Shown piece by piece: positions 28,673 through 42,699 of a DNA stretch of 64,000 bases. The notes under the pieces are model-generated. The model was not told the DNA's origin, did no database searches, and saw only the letters and a program-made list of their open reading frames with translations. The stretch's first letter is position 1. Each line of letters begins with the position of its first letter. Made by a program: the position numbers and the translations under genes. Source of the DNA: Dictyobacter formicarum (GTDB lineage: Bacteria; Chloroflexota; Ktedonobacteria; Ktedonobacterales; Ktedonobacteraceae); assembly GCF_016587435.1 (NCBI RefSeq), contig NZ_BNJJ01000009.1, positions 186,001 to 250,000 on the forward strand, read 5' to 3'.

Positions 28673-29122
28673 TCAGCTGGTCTGTTGTGTCCGGCTTGCC
28701 AGCAAGGATTTGAGGCGTTCGGCGTTCTGTGGCTGTGTTTTCTTCATTTCTTGCCTCATGAAGAACTCCGCCACTTTGGGAACGTTTTCTACCTCAACCG
28801 TGAAGTGGACGCGGCAGGTTCCTGCGGAGAGCGGCTCGATCCGGTAGCTCTCGCGGAACGGACTACTGGCAGAGTCTGCGGTGGCTATGGTCAGCAGATG
28901 ATCTGGTTCAAACTCGGTGACGCTCATTGTTTTCTCGCTCTTGAATCCGGAGAACTTGCCCGCTTCGAAGTAGCTGGTTCCTGGATGAGCTGGCCCAGGA
29001 GGGCTGACACGAACCTCAAGGATGCCTTTTATCCAGTCGGGCCGGGCTTCCAGATTGGTGAGAAGCGCAAAAACGGAAGTCTGTGGATAGTCAAAAGTGT
29101 CGCTATATTCGAAAGTTGCCAT
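28673..29122 (-). CDS. SRPBCC-fold protein (polyketide cyclase/START-like)
   Basis: A 149-residue single-domain helix-grip protein: MATFEYSDTFDYPQTSVFALLTNLEARPDWIKGILEVRV at the start, then beta strands SEKTMSVTEFEPDHLLTIATAD and CRVHFTVEVE, and a long C-terminal helix (AEFFMRQEMKKTQPQNAERLKSLL). Such proteins bind hydrophobic ligands; family members include polyketide cyclases and AHSA1/CoxG-like proteins. AAAGGAAC precedes the ATG. It is 46 bases from the monooxygenase stop, which implies an operon and a shared aromatic or polyketide substrate. Confidence 0.85.
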   Translation of the reverse strand: MATFEYSDTFDYPQTSVFALLTNLEARPDWIKGILEVRVSPPGPAHPGTSYFEAGKFSGFKSEKTMSVTEFEPDHLLTIATADSASSPFRESYRIEPLSAGTCRVHFTVEVENVPKVAEFFMRQEMKKTQPQNAERLKSLLASRTQQTS

Positions 29123-29168
29123 TTTTATGTTCCTTTATTTCTTTTATCTAGTTCATTAATGTTTTTGT

Positions 29169-30809
29169 TTAGCGAAAAAGGAGGCTGGAGAGGGCCCCGA
29201 TTAAGGCCCGCTGAGCTTCTTGCTTGCTCTCCTCTGCGCCCTTGCTCCTCCAGCCGATGAAGCCATCGGGGCGAACGAGCACCGCGCCAGTCGGCGTGAT
29301 GCCATACGCATCACAGAACCAGTTCTCAGTATCGATAAGATCCCCTGCCTCGGTGCCGATCTGATAGCTGTCCAGGGGAATATGCAGGACGTCTTTAGCG
29401 TTTTGAGCCGCTTCTTTCCAGTGCTGTCCATTTGGACCAGCGAACAGGACAAAATGGGAAGCGATCAGGTCCAGCGTGGAAACAGGTTTGCCTCTGTGTT
29501 TGAGCATGAGATGGGCAGCGTGGGTGCCTGGTTGTCCCTGCCATAGATGCGGATACTGGGCAAGGGGAAGCTGCTCATCACCTGTTTCATGCACAAATGC
29601 CCCCACGCGGTAGCGATAGCCCCGATTGATTACCCTGATATCTACGGTGATCCCATCTGAGCCTTCGTTCTGGCGCTGCTGAGAAAGTAATGCCACTTGC
29701 TCGGATGTATAGTCAGCTACCGGGCGCCGCTCTATGTCGTATGTGGTGAGCAGAGCCTCCCCCGCCTCTCCACGCAGGACCGCGGCCAGCTTCCAGGCCA
29801 GGTTGTACGCCTCGGCGATGCCGGTATTGCCTCCCAGGCCACCGCTGGGAGGCTGTGTGCGCGCGGCATCCCCAACCAGGAAGGCTCGTTCCTGCTGGAA
29901 GCGATCGGCCACCAGCGCGTTCATTTCCCAACTGAGCGTGGTTTTGATCCGCACCGGCAGATCAGGTATGCCTGCTGCTGCTCGGATCAATTGGATACAG
30001 CGCTCCTCTGTATAGTCAGCAAGCGTCTCTTCGTCAGCATCATAGCCCACATCCAGTCGAAAGAGATCTGGTCGCAACGAAGAGCCTGGATACGGGACGA
30101 ACGACCCAACTGTGATGGTGTCGTTACTAAGGAAGCACATGATGGCGTGCCGCTTACGGAACAGCTCCATCAGGTCAGCCTCAAAGATCATGCTGATGAA
30201 CGTTCCCATGCTTCCTATTCCATGTTGACCAATACCAAGTTGCTTGCGGGTCTCGCTCTGACTGCCATCAGCCACCACTAGAAATCGAGCGCGAACCATA
30301 CATGTGTTCTGGCTTTTGTGCTCACGAATGGTGGCGGTGATGCCCTCCACGTCTTGTTTGAATGCTACCAGCTCGGTCCCAAAGCGCAGATCTCCACCGA
30401 GCCGCTCTGCCTGCGCCCGCAGCACAGGTTCCAGCATATCCTGCGCAATGGCACTACCACGCGCAGGACTGCTAGGGTCGTTGAACAAGGAGTCGATATC
30501 TTCCTGTAGGCAATCAAACTCCTGGCCCACCAGGCTTTCCAACAATGGGACATTGTTACCCTCAGGGATAGGAGGTTCGATCTCCTGTATGGCTTCCTCG
30601 ATCCCGGCAAAACGGAACATCTCCATTGTGGGCGGCGTGAAGCCAATGGCGCGCGGATGAATGGCAGTGCCTGGATGGCGCTCAACCAGCAGCGAGGAAA
30701 TACCGTGCCTGGAAAGGAAGAGAGATGTAGACAGGCCGACCAGGCCACCTCCCACAATCAGCACCGGCGTAACTTCAGCGTTATCAAGATGATGAGATGA
30801 TGTATTCAT
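29169..30809 (-). CDS. FAD-dependent aromatic/polyketide monooxygenase (PHBH fold)
   Basis: A 546-residue class A flavoprotein hydroxylase. It has the N-terminal FAD fingerprint VLIVGGGLVGLSTSLFLSRHG, the NADPH/FAD DG motif FLVVADGSQSETRKQLGI, and the second FAD motif AFLVGDAARTQPPSGGLGGNTGIAEAYNLAWKLAAVLRG. The C-terminal thioredoxin-like domain (LRP/VRPDGFIGWRS) is that of the RdmE/aklavinone-hydroxylase and pentachlorophenol monooxygenase group. GAGGAG precedes the ATG; the same segment is one arm of an inverted repeat with 30904-30914, a possible operator. Probably hydroxylates an aromatic compound taken up or made by the cell. Confidence 0.92.
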   Translation of the reverse strand: MNTSSHHLDNAEVTPVLIVGGGLVGLSTSLFLSRHGISSLLVERHPGTAIHPRAIGFTPPTMEMFRFAGIEEAIQEIEPPIPEGNNVPLLESLVGQEFDCLQEDIDSLFNDPSSPARGSAIAQDMLEPVLRAQAERLGGDLRFGTELVAFKQDVEGITATIREHKSQNTCMVRARFLVVADGSQSETRKQLGIGQHGIGSMGTFISMIFEADLMELFRKRHAIMCFLSNDTITVGSFVPYPGSSLRPDLFRLDVGYDADEETLADYTEERCIQLIRAAAGIPDLPVRIKTTLSWEMNALVADRFQQERAFLVGDAARTQPPSGGLGGNTGIAEAYNLAWKLAAVLRGEAGEALLTTYDIERRPVADYTSEQVALLSQQRQNEGSDGITVDIRVINRGYRYRVGAFVHETGDEQLPLAQYPHLWQGQPGTHAAHLMLKHRGKPVSTLDLIASHFVLFAGPNGQHWKEAAQNAKDVLHIPLDSYQIGTEAGDLIDTENWFCDAYGITPTGAVLVRPDGFIGWRSKGAEESKQEAQRALIGALSSLLFR

Positions 30810-31004
30810 TATTGCTCCTCATGGTATTTTTTTGTTTTATGTCATCTGTATCTGTTATGAAGAATGTTACACTTCGGACAGCCTGAGCACAGTCACCAAA
30901 GGGATACCATGAGGATACTTTCGAGAGGAGAGCGCGATAAGAAGAGATGGTAGCAAAAAGGATACCATCTCAGACATAGTGGGCGAGAGATGAGCTAGCG
31001 TGAG
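30810..31004. promoter_or_regulatory. Intergenic region with inverted and direct ATACCAT repeats
   Basis: CCTCATGGTAT at 30817-30827 is the exact inverse of ATACCATGAGG at 30904-30914, and GGATACCATCTC recurs at 30959-30970. The first arm covers the ribosome binding site of the monooxygenase gene. Candidate operators for the adjoining regulator; not proven. Confidence 0.4.
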
Positions 31005-33785
31005 CTAGAGTAACGAGAGTGCACGTGCATGTGCGATGGCCTGTGTCCTATTCTCAGCATCTAATTTGCTGCGAATACTGGCGACGTGTTTCTTGGCAGT
31101 GGCGAGCGAGATCACCAGCTGTCGAGCGATCTCCTGGTTGGATGCTCCTTCGGCAAGTAGATGCAGGACCTCCATCTCACGTGCGGTGAGTGGCTCGGGG
31201 AGCTGTTGCGCAGTTCGGGAAGCAGGGATTGATGACGTTTTGGATATTGAAGGGGTGGTGACTGGCGTCTTTTGCTGCTGTTGATCGCTTGCAAAGGCCG
31301 TGAGCACGCTGTGGGCATGAGCGGCAAGCGCTGGGGGAACGAGAGAGCCATTTGGCTGGACGTCTGAAGCTGTGAGTAATGCCTGGAGTGCCTGTCTCAT
31401 TGGTGTTCCAGCATCGAGGAAGACGCGTATGCATCCTTCGGGTTGCGTTAAGGTGAGTAGCCTATGGAGAACGTGAAGCGCTGCTGGTGTATCATCCGCG
31501 GACTGCAACGTGGCTACCTGCAGCGCCAGGATGGCGATCACGCTTCCTTCTCGCGCAACCTGTTCGGCGCCGTGCAGCAGCGAGGCAAGCCACTGCAGGG
31601 CCAATGGATACTGTTGCTGCGCCAGATAGACGCGCGCCAGCGCCAGGTAGGCGCTTTCGCGACTGTAAGAGAGAGCCTCCTGATGATAGGTGGTGTGCTC
31701 TGCCCAGTCTACCACCCACCCCAGATGGCCCTGGGCCAGCCAGAGTTGGGCCCAGAGACTTTCAATCCACGGACGAAAAAGTGGGATACCAGCAGATTGG
31801 TTAACTTGCTCCATCTTGCGTATGGTTTGTTTAGCTCCAGTCAAATCTCCCTGAGCTATATAGCAACGCGCGAGTACCTCATAAGCGCCCATGAGAATAT
31901 CCATATATTGTAAAGCAGCCGTCCTATCGATCGCTTTTTGCGCAGCAGCTTTGGCGATATCAAGCTGGTTCCATGCATAGGCAAACTGAGCCTGGAAGAG
32001 ATCGGGATACGCCGCCAGCGGAGCCGGAACTCTCAGGCTGGTGACTAACTGTTGGAGCTCCTGGCAGTATTCATTAGCCTGCCTCAACTGCCCAAGGGCA
32101 ATCAGCGCGGCGATCAGGCCCCAGAGGTACTGGACCTCTAGATAGCGGTTCTGCGTTAGCCAGTCCATCCTCCTGATTTTCTGAATGGTAGCCACCATGC
32201 GAGGGAAATCTCCCGCCATGCGCCAGGCTATGGCGAACGGTGCCAACCTATGCTGCTGCCACATGATGTCGTCATCCAGAGGCAAGCGTTGCAGTAGCTC
32301 CGCGACGCTGTTCAATTGCGCGGCATCACCATCAGAGAGAGCCCCGGCTACCAGGTTCCATGCCTTGAGAACCATGATGCGATCGTGTAAGCGGTCCCGC
32401 TCGATGGAAGGAAAGACTGCCTGATCTTCGCTTTGCAACAACAGCTCAACGTCCTTCTGGAGTTGTTGAAGATACGCCTTTTCTTCTTGCTGCTGATGAG
32501 AGAAAGGGAACAGCATATTGAAGGCCAGGATGTAGCTAGTGGTAAGGCGAGGATGCATGCGCAAAACCTCTCGCGGAAGCAGCTTGATCCAGGTTAGCAG
32601 CGTTTTTAGCTCTCCTTGTAGATACAAGCGCTCGATGCAATCCTCTAGCAATTCCGCTACGAACAAGAAGTCCTGTGTTGCCAGCGCGTGAGGGATGGCT
32701 TCGTGAGGCCATTCCTGGCGCTGATACCAGAGCGCCGCCTCCCGATGCAGGCGTCCTATTTGCTCGGGCTCCGTTATCTGCAAGCGGGCTTGCAGCACCT
32801 CGCGGAAGAGCGTCTGGAATCGATACCAGCGCCGCTCCTCGTCGAGAGGAATCAGAAAAAGGTTGGCTCGCTCCAACGACTCCAGCATCTGCTGACTGGC
32901 TGGATCTCCGGTCAGAACCTGGCACACCTCCGCATTCATCTGGTCAAGCACCGACGTATACAGCAGAAAGCGTTGTTGTGACTCTGGCAAAGTTGCCAGA
33001 ATCTCCTCCTGTACATAATCCAGAATAAAGCGGTGGCTGCCGGTAAATGTTTGGAGGAAGTTTGAGACATCACTGTGCCTGCGTAGAGAGAGGGCCGCCA
33101 GTTGGAGACCGGCGATCCATCCTTCTGTGCGCGTTTTCAATTGACCAACCTGCTCCTCCGAGAGTGCCAGGCCCATGACCTGGATCATAAACTGCGTTGC
33201 CTCTTCGTCGCTCAAGCGTAGATCAGCCTCACGGATCTCGACTACCTGACCTCGCGCCCGCAGACGTGGCAGGGGCAACTGGGGGTCGCTGCGACTGGCC
33301 AGCAGTAGATGCAGGTGGGGAGGAAGATTCTCAAGCAAGAACTGCAACGACTCATGAATCGCATGCTCTCGAATCAGATGATAATCATCGAGGATCAGAG
33401 TGGTGTCCTGTGCCAATGTTGCCAGTTCGTTGATAAGGGCAGTTAAAGCGCCAGTTAGCAGGGAAGGCTGTGGCGAGTAGAGCATTGCCAGGGTTGCCTC
33501 TCCAATGAGAGATCCACTGTGCCTGAACGCAGCAATTACATAAGCCCAGAATCGCGTCGGGTCGTTATCCTGTTCACCAAGCGTGAGCCAGGCGACCTGG
33601 CCGCTATTCTGGCTGGCCCAGGCCGAGAGCAGCGTCGTTTTGCCAAAGCCCGCGGGCGCCGAGAGCAACATCAAAGGAAACAAGCGATTCTGATCAAGGA
33701 CGGTGAACAGGTGCATGCGGTGCAGCAGTATAGGACGAACGGGTGGAATGGTGAACTTGGTCACCAACAAATCTGGCTCAGGCAT
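31005..33785 (-). CDS. MalT/LAL-type LuxR-family transcriptional regulator
   Basis: A 926-residue signal-transduction ATPase regulator. The N-terminus LLVTKFTIPPVRPILLHR precedes a STAND/NB-ARC-like ATPase with Walker A SAPAGFGKTTLLSAWA and Walker B LILDDYHLI, followed by winged-helix and arm segments, a long TPR-like helical array (roughly residues 430-800) for ligand sensing, and a C-terminal LuxR helix-turn-helix LTAREMEVLHLLAEGASNQEIARQLVISLATAKKHVASI. The layout is that of MalT and of large ATP-binding LuxR regulators found beside polyketide and degradation genes. AAAGGACAG precedes the start. It likely activates the monooxygenase-SRPBCC-exporter genes immediately downstream on the same strand. 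Confidence 0.93.
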   Translation of the reverse strand: MPEPDLLVTKFTIPPVRPILLHRMHLFTVLDQNRLFPLMLLSAPAGFGKTTLLSAWASQNSGQVAWLTLGEQDNDPTRFWAYVIAAFRHSGSLIGEATLAMLYSPQPSLLTGALTALINELATLAQDTTLILDDYHLIREHAIHESLQFLLENLPPHLHLLLASRSDPQLPLPRLRARGQVVEIREADLRLSDEEATQFMIQVMGLALSEEQVGQLKTRTEGWIAGLQLAALSLRRHSDVSNFLQTFTGSHRFILDYVQEEILATLPESQQRFLLYTSVLDQMNAEVCQVLTGDPASQQMLESLERANLFLIPLDEERRWYRFQTLFREVLQARLQITEPEQIGRLHREAALWYQRQEWPHEAIPHALATQDFLFVAELLEDCIERLYLQGELKTLLTWIKLLPREVLRMHPRLTTSYILAFNMLFPFSHQQQEEKAYLQQLQKDVELLLQSEDQAVFPSIERDRLHDRIMVLKAWNLVAGALSDGDAAQLNSVAELLQRLPLDDDIMWQQHRLAPFAIAWRMAGDFPRMVATIQKIRRMDWLTQNRYLEVQYLWGLIAALIALGQLRQANEYCQELQQLVTSLRVPAPLAAYPDLFQAQFAYAWNQLDIAKAAAQKAIDRTAALQYMDILMGAYEVLARCYIAQGDLTGAKQTIRKMEQVNQSAGIPLFRPWIESLWAQLWLAQGHLGWVVDWAEHTTYHQEALSYSRESAYLALARVYLAQQQYPLALQWLASLLHGAEQVAREGSVIAILALQVATLQSADDTPAALHVLHRLLTLTQPEGCIRVFLDAGTPMRQALQALLTASDVQPNGSLVPPALAAHAHSVLTAFASDQQQQKTPVTTPSISKTSSIPASRTAQQLPEPLTAREMEVLHLLAEGASNQEIARQLVISLATAKKHVASIRSKLDAENRTQAIAHARALSLL

Positions 33786-34072
33786 CTAAATCTGTCCTTT
33801 TTCGGCAAGTCTCTGGCAACATCATCGATATCAAGCATGCATATTTCCTTATTTTTCATGAGCAAGTATACCTGAGATACGCTCAAATGTTAATATTCTG
33901 TTCTATTTTTCAAATGTTCAAAGCCTCTTTTTTGTTTCTCAGTCAAGTGTTTGACAAACAAATTTATCCTTTACTTTCCCATAAAAGAAGGATTGATCCG
34001 GAGCGTTGTTTTTTTTATGGAGAAAATGGTATACGAATTTTGTGGTCGAGTTAAAATAAGTATGAAAAGTGC

Positions 34073-34102
34073 TTGACAAAGCGAATGGAGCTATGGCATA
34101 AT
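34073..34102 (+). promoter_or_regulatory. rRNA locus 2 promoter P1
   Basis: TTGACA, 18-base spacer, CATAAT; spacer one base longer than in locus 1, and same placement relative to P2. Confidence 0.75.
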
Positions 34103-34348
34103 CGTTGAGCTGTCGAAACAAGACAATCACCCGCATCTTTATTAGAGTGAGTGCTCCTGTCCCTTTCGCTCCGATTGTGCCACGATAAGGTGGCTCCTCC
34201 GAGATAGCATATATCTCAATCACTGTCTCAACAATTGTTGTATCAGTGGGAACGTCTGCCCTTTTTGAGGCGTTTACGCTGGCTTGCCAGGCATACAGAC
34301 GAGAAAAACGAATTTTCGGAGCTGAGCAAAAAGTGGTCGGAAAACCGC

Positions 34349-34377
34349 TTGACAAAGCACAATGGATATGCGATACT
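34349..34377 (+). promoter_or_regulatory. rRNA locus 2 promoter P2
   Basis: TTGACA, 17-base spacer, GATACT; sequence identical to locus 1 P2 from before the -35 through the -10. Confidence 0.85.
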
Positions 34378-34661
34378 ACAGCACACGAGACAAGCGAACG
34401 AAAAAAGAACAAACGCTTGTCCACTGGTGAAACAACGGTTTTATCAGCCAGGTACCTTGACAACTGAAGAGTGGAAAGCAGAACAGCAACTGGAACAAAC
34501 AATACAAGTAACCAGTTCCTGTCAATTCGGTCCCAGCGCAGTTCTCCTGCGATGGTGACCATATAATCTGCGAAACAAGCCAATGTTAATGTAACTTGGC
34601 CATGATCGCAACGCACATGCAATTGAGCGTCGCTTGTTGAGTGACGATTCATCTATACAAT

Positions 34662-39526
<4,865 letters not shown>

Positions 39527-39591
39527 ATCCATTGTATCTTCATCGTGGCTCAAGAATGCGAGCCCTCTGCTTCACGCTTTGGATGGCAGTG

Positions 39592-39618
39592 CGCTCGGCA
39601 AAATTGAGGGAATACTAT
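39592..39618 (+). other. 3' half of the 23S processing stem, locus 2
   Basis: CGCTCGGCAAAATTGAGG and following bases pair with 36442-36468; the outer part has a different sequence from locus 1 but is still complementary. Confidence 0.8.
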
Positions 39619-39652
39619 TTCCAGTTGTACTGTGCGACCAATGCACACAGAT

Positions 39653-39687
39653 AGGCTTTACTCATGCTGAGTAAGGTCTTTTTTTGT
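39653..39687 (+). terminator. rRNA locus 2 terminator
   Basis: AGGCTTTACTC, ATGCT, GAGTAAGGTCTTTTTTT. Confidence 0.9.
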
Positions 39688-39726
39688 TCACATGCTGAAT
39701 TTTGTTGAGGAGATCTATTACTTATC

Positions 39727-40539
39727 TCAAGGATTAAATGATTTTGGTAATTTTGTTTTAAGTGGGTGATAGCCTCCACCTAATTCAGGTATCTTGCCAG
39801 TCTTGATTGCATCTCTCACCAAAGGCATATTGTGGACTGCCACCGGATTGCGTGGCTCCATTTTTAATGAGGTGACCAACTCTTTTTCTGCCTCTACAAA
39901 TCTTTTTTGTATAATCAAGCAGGAAGCCAGATTATTATGTGGTTGTGGAAGGCAATCGCTGATGGCTATTACCTGGCGGAATACTGCTTCCGCCTCTTCC
40001 CATTTCTGCTCATCCATCAATCGTAAACCGGCATATTCAAGTTTTTCTTGCGCAATAAGTTGTTCAAGAGTAAAACCTTTTCCTCTTCTTCTCAAACTAT
40101 CTTCCGCGCCTCTCCTGATCAGCTTTGTAGTGTCCTTTACCGCCTTGTTTTGCAGTAAACTTTCATCTGCCTTAATTGCTTGTTCAAGCGCTACTAAGGC
40201 CTCGCCCGATTGCATTGCATACATGCAGGATCGAGCGTACATAAGAACCAGGAAACCATCTTTAGGTGCCAGTCTGGCTGCCTGACTGAGCGTTTCATAT
40301 GCTCGTTCGTACTCTTCCAGCGCCATCATGGCGGTGCCCCGATTTAGAAGGACCTCTGGAAGATGGGGTGATGTTTTGGGGAGATAGTTAATTAACATTT
40401 CACTGATTTCGAGGGCTCTATCAAACTGTCCCTCAACCAGATCAAATTGAAGTTGATTGAGTAATTTAAGCACCCGTAACGATTCGGTTGGTGCTTGAGA
40501 GGAATAGTTTTTCTTGTGATGTTGTGTTTTTTTGGCCAT
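39727..40539 (-). CDS. Tetratricopeptide-repeat protein
   Basis: A 270-residue protein with at least four TPR-like helical pairs (VLKLLNQLQFDLVEGQFDRALEISEMLI; PEVLLNRGTAMMALEEYERAYETLSQAARLAP; FLVLMYARSCMYAMQSGEALVALEQAIK; EWEEAEAVFRQVIAISDCLPQPHNNLASCLIIQKRFVEAEKELVTSLKMEPRNP-like). The N-terminus is Lys/His/Gln-rich (MAKKTQHHKKNYSS), and the end GGGYHPLKTKLPKSF is non-repeat. TPR proteins are scaffolds; no enzymatic part. It lies between rRNA locus 2 and its 5S gene, 50-65 bases after the 5S terminator on the same strand as 5S, so read-through from the strong 5S promoter could contribute to its expression. Confidence 0.8.
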   Translation of the reverse strand: MAKKTQHHKKNYSSQAPTESLRVLKLLNQLQFDLVEGQFDRALEISEMLINYLPKTSPHLPEVLLNRGTAMMALEEYERAYETLSQAARLAPKDGFLVLMYARSCMYAMQSGEALVALEQAIKADESLLQNKAVKDTTKLIRRGAEDSLRRRGKGFTLEQLIAQEKLEYAGLRLMDEQKWEEAEAVFRQVIAISDCLPQPHNNLASCLIIQKRFVEAEKELVTSLKMEPRNPVAVHNMPLVRDAIKTGKIPELGGGYHPLKTKLPKSFNP

Positions 40540-40589
40540 CTCTACCTATCCATCCCTGTTCTTTATCATAATATGATATCATACCATAA

Positions 40590-40614
40590 CAAAAAACACC
40601 CGTGTGGGCGGGTG
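40590..40614 (-). terminator. 5S terminator, locus 2
   Basis: On the minus strand CACCCGCCCACACGGGTG followed by TTTTTTG. Confidence 0.75.
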
Positions 40615-40733
<119 letters not shown>

Positions 40734-40765
40734 ACCTGCACATACAGGTGTTCTTGACACTTGCT

Positions 40766-40794
40766 ATATTACAATGTCTTTGCGCTTTTGTCAA
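40766..40794 (-). promoter_or_regulatory. 5S promoter, locus 2
   Basis: On the minus strand TTGACA (40789-40794), 17-base spacer, TAATAT (40766-40771), about 33 bases before 5S. Confidence 0.87.
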
Positions 40795-40832
40795 CACTTT
40801 TGACGATCAGTTTTGAAATTCTCTCTCTATTG

Positions 40833-41129
40833 TTAGCTTAGCACCTCGCCGGTGTAGTAGGTTATGTTGGCATGGGGCTGCATCTGCTCGCTGCTGGCCC
40901 CGCCATGGTGCTTACGGAAGGTGTCACTATTGATATAAGCTTCGTAGGCGGCTCTATTTGCCCAATGTGAAATAGCCAGCATATGGCTCTGATCCTCGCT
41001 CACCAGGATTTCAAAGCTTTGAAATCCTTCAAATTGCCGTAAGGCAGGTGCCGATCGACGGAACGCCTCGATCATTTTCGCCTGTTGTTCGACTGGTAGT
41101 TCCAGGCGATTGGTTGCAATAAACATCAT
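40833..41129 (-). CDS. Antibiotic-biosynthesis-monooxygenase (ABM) fold protein
   Basis: A 98-residue ferredoxin-like dimeric alpha/beta-barrel protein: MFIATNRLELPVEQQAKMIEAFRRSAPALRQFEGFQSFEILVSED, then HMLAISHWANRAAYEAYINSDTFRKHH. The ISHW-x-N-x-x-AYEAYINSDTFRKHH block is the ABM/heme-degrading monooxygenase signature (HmoA/IsdG-like). It may degrade haem or oxidise small quinones; the His pair at the end of the helix could bind haem but this is inference. GAAGGAG precedes the two consecutive ATGs. Monocistronic, upstream of the 5S promoter on the same strand. Confidence 0.82.
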   Translation of the reverse strand: MMFIATNRLELPVEQQAKMIEAFRRSAPALRQFEGFQSFEILVSEDQSHMLAISHWANRAAYEAYINSDTFRKHHGGASSEQMQPHANITYYTGEVLS

Positions 41130-41270
41130 CTATCTCCTTCACAATCTTCAGAAAAACTTTACAACCTTCTTAAAAATATTTCATGGCTATTTCAGAATAT
41201 CACTTTATAGTTATTACTATCGACGAAGAAGTGAGTGGTTCTAGTGGTTTTAATGCCTGGAGATAAAAAT

Positions 41271-41753
41271 ATGTCATTCTTTGATGAAAATACGCTTGAG
41301 GGACAGTCTGCTCTGCCTTATCAGCCGTATGAGCAGTACGGACCATACGTAGATGCTGTACCTGCTACCGAATATAATACCTTATATCAGCAGAATCCGC
41401 CACAGGCATTACCGCCACCTGCGAGGACTGCTCCTTCTGAGAAGATGCCCGGACGATCCCCGCGTATGCCAAAGGCTGAGGCGCTGGCGCTGATACGAAA
41501 ATGGAAACGCGGATTGGTGGCTGGCTCGCTGGTGGCCTTTGGTGTCCTGAGCGGACTGGTAGTGACCAATGCTGTGAGTGCGAATACCAAGCAGCAGACC
41601 CCCGCTAGCAATAGTAACAATACCAATATTACCACGCCATCCGATAATGGTGGCTTCTTTAATAACAATAATAATCAAGGTCAAGGAGGTTATGGCTTTG
41701 GAAACGATAATTCGACACAACAACCTGCCATTTCCGGTTCACATGCTTCCTGA
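41271..41753 (+). CDS. Small single-pass membrane protein of the redox module
   Basis: A 160-residue protein: Tyr/Pro/Gln-rich N-terminus (MSFFDENTLEGQSALPYQPYEQYGP...), basic segment PRMPKAEALALIRKWKRG, one transmembrane helix (LVAGSLVAFGVLSGLVVTNAVSA), then an external low-complexity Ser/Asn/Gly/Gln tail (NNNNNQGQGGYGFGNDNSTQQ). TGGAGAT seven bases upstream fixes ATG 41271. No FMN-binding S/T-GAT site was seen, so it is not an obvious substrate of the flavin transferase whose gene overlaps its end by tens of bases. Overlap implies coupled translation and a shared membrane role; function unknown. Confidence 0.7.
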   Translation: MSFFDENTLEGQSALPYQPYEQYGPYVDAVPATEYNTLYQQNPPQALPPPARTAPSEKMPGRSPRMPKAEALALIRKWKRGLVAGSLVAFGVLSGLVVTNAVSANTKQQTPASNSNNTNITTPSDNGGFFNNNNNQGQGGYGFGNDNSTQQPAISGSHAS

Positions 41754-42699
41754 GCCTGATTATGTTTTGCCATCGGGCATGAGGCGCTCACAGTTTCATG
41801 CGATGGGCACGCAGGTTTCTTTTCTCTTGCCAGAGGCTCAATTTACGCTGGGAGCAGAAATTATTCGTACTCTGTTTGAGCATTGGGAGCAGACGCTGAG
41901 TCGTTTTTTGCCAGACAGCGAGTTATCACAACTGAATCGGTTAGCGGGCAAGCCGGTTCTGGTAAGTAAATTGCTTTTTACGGTGCTGAGCAGCGCGCTG
42001 GAGGCGGCCCGTTCCACCAATGGCATCTATGATCCTACCTTGCTCAACCAGCTCATGCAGCTAGGTTATGATCGTACCTTTGAGGAGGTACCCCCACAGT
42101 CAGCTGCGTCGACAGCTGCGATTGAGCCAGGTGGACGCTGGCGTGCCATTCAACTGCAGCCATCTTTGCGCCTGGTGCATATGCCTGCTGGCACCAGGGT
42201 AGAGTTTGGTGGTATCGCCAAGGGTATGGCGGTAGATGCCGCCCTGGAAGCCCTGAGGAGCGAGAAAATCGAGACCGCCCTGGTGAATGCAGGCGGCGAC
42301 TTGGCCGTGTCGGGTATGCCTCCCGGACTGCAGCAGTGGCCTATTGAGATCCAGGGCAAAACGCGTACCTGGGTGGTGCCTTTCCATCATGGTGCCCTGG
42401 CTACCTCTGGTATAGGTCGTCGCCATTGGCGCCAGGGGACTGAGTTGCGACACCATTTGCTGGATCCGGGCACTGGCTTGCCCGCCAGGACGCAACTCTG
42501 GTCGGTGACTGTTGCAGCAGCCCAATGTAAGCAGGCAGAGGTCGCCGCTAAGGTGGCTTTTCTGCTGGGAATTAAGCAGGGTAGCGCATTTCTACGTCAG
42601 CATGGCCTGGCGGCCCTCTTGATTATGCAAGATGGCTCTGTGCTAACCGTTGGTCCCTGGCCGCAGGAAGTGAATAAGAGTGAGGTGCAGCAATGTTAA
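41692..42699 (+). CDS. apbE: FAD:protein FMN transferase
   Basis: About 335 residues of ApbE type, which attaches FMN through a phosphoester bond to Thr/Ser of extracytoplasmic or membrane flavoproteins. Motifs: SQFHAMGTQVSFLLP, WEQTLSRFLPDSELSQLN, FGGIAKGMAVDAALEALRSEKIETALVNAGGDLAVSG, RHHLLDPGTGLPARTQLWSVTV and a helix with CKQAEVAAKVAFLLG. No signal peptide is evident. The start is unsettled: AAGGAGG ends two bases before ATG 41692, so TTG 41698 or ATG 41743 may be used. It overlaps the upstream gene by up to 62 bases and the downstream one by seven, so the three genes form one operon. Confidence 0.9.
   Translation: MALETIIRHNNLPFPVHMLPEPDYVLPSGMRRSQFHAMGTQVSFLLPEAQFTLGAEIIRTLFEHWEQTLSRFLPDSELSQLNRLAGKPVLVSKLLFTVLSSALEAARSTNGIYDPTLLNQLMQLGYDRTFEEVPPQSAASTAAIEPGGRWRAIQLQPSLRLVHMPAGTRVEFGGIAKGMAVDAALEALRSEKIETALVNAGGDLAVSGMPPGLQQWPIEIQGKTRTWVVPFHHGALATSGIGRRHWRQGTELRHHLLDPGTGLPARTQLWSVTVAAAQCKQAEVAAKVAFLLGIKQGSAFLRQHGLAALLIMQDGSVLTVGPWPQEVNKSEVQQC

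Larger units (their letters stand above)
33786..34661 (+). other. Upstream region and leader of rRNA locus 2
   Basis: Gap of nearly 0.9 kb between the regulator start and 16S. It holds the regulator's divergent upstream DNA (AT-rich), P1, P2 and the rRNA leader. The minus-strand frame of 237 codons across the leader is not a gene. No other feature recognised. Confidence 0.7.

Noticed and set aside
33939..34652. A 237-codon minus-strand frame in the rRNA leader of locus 2
   Set aside because: It spans the conserved promoter/leader region, parts of which recur in locus 1 with the frame broken.
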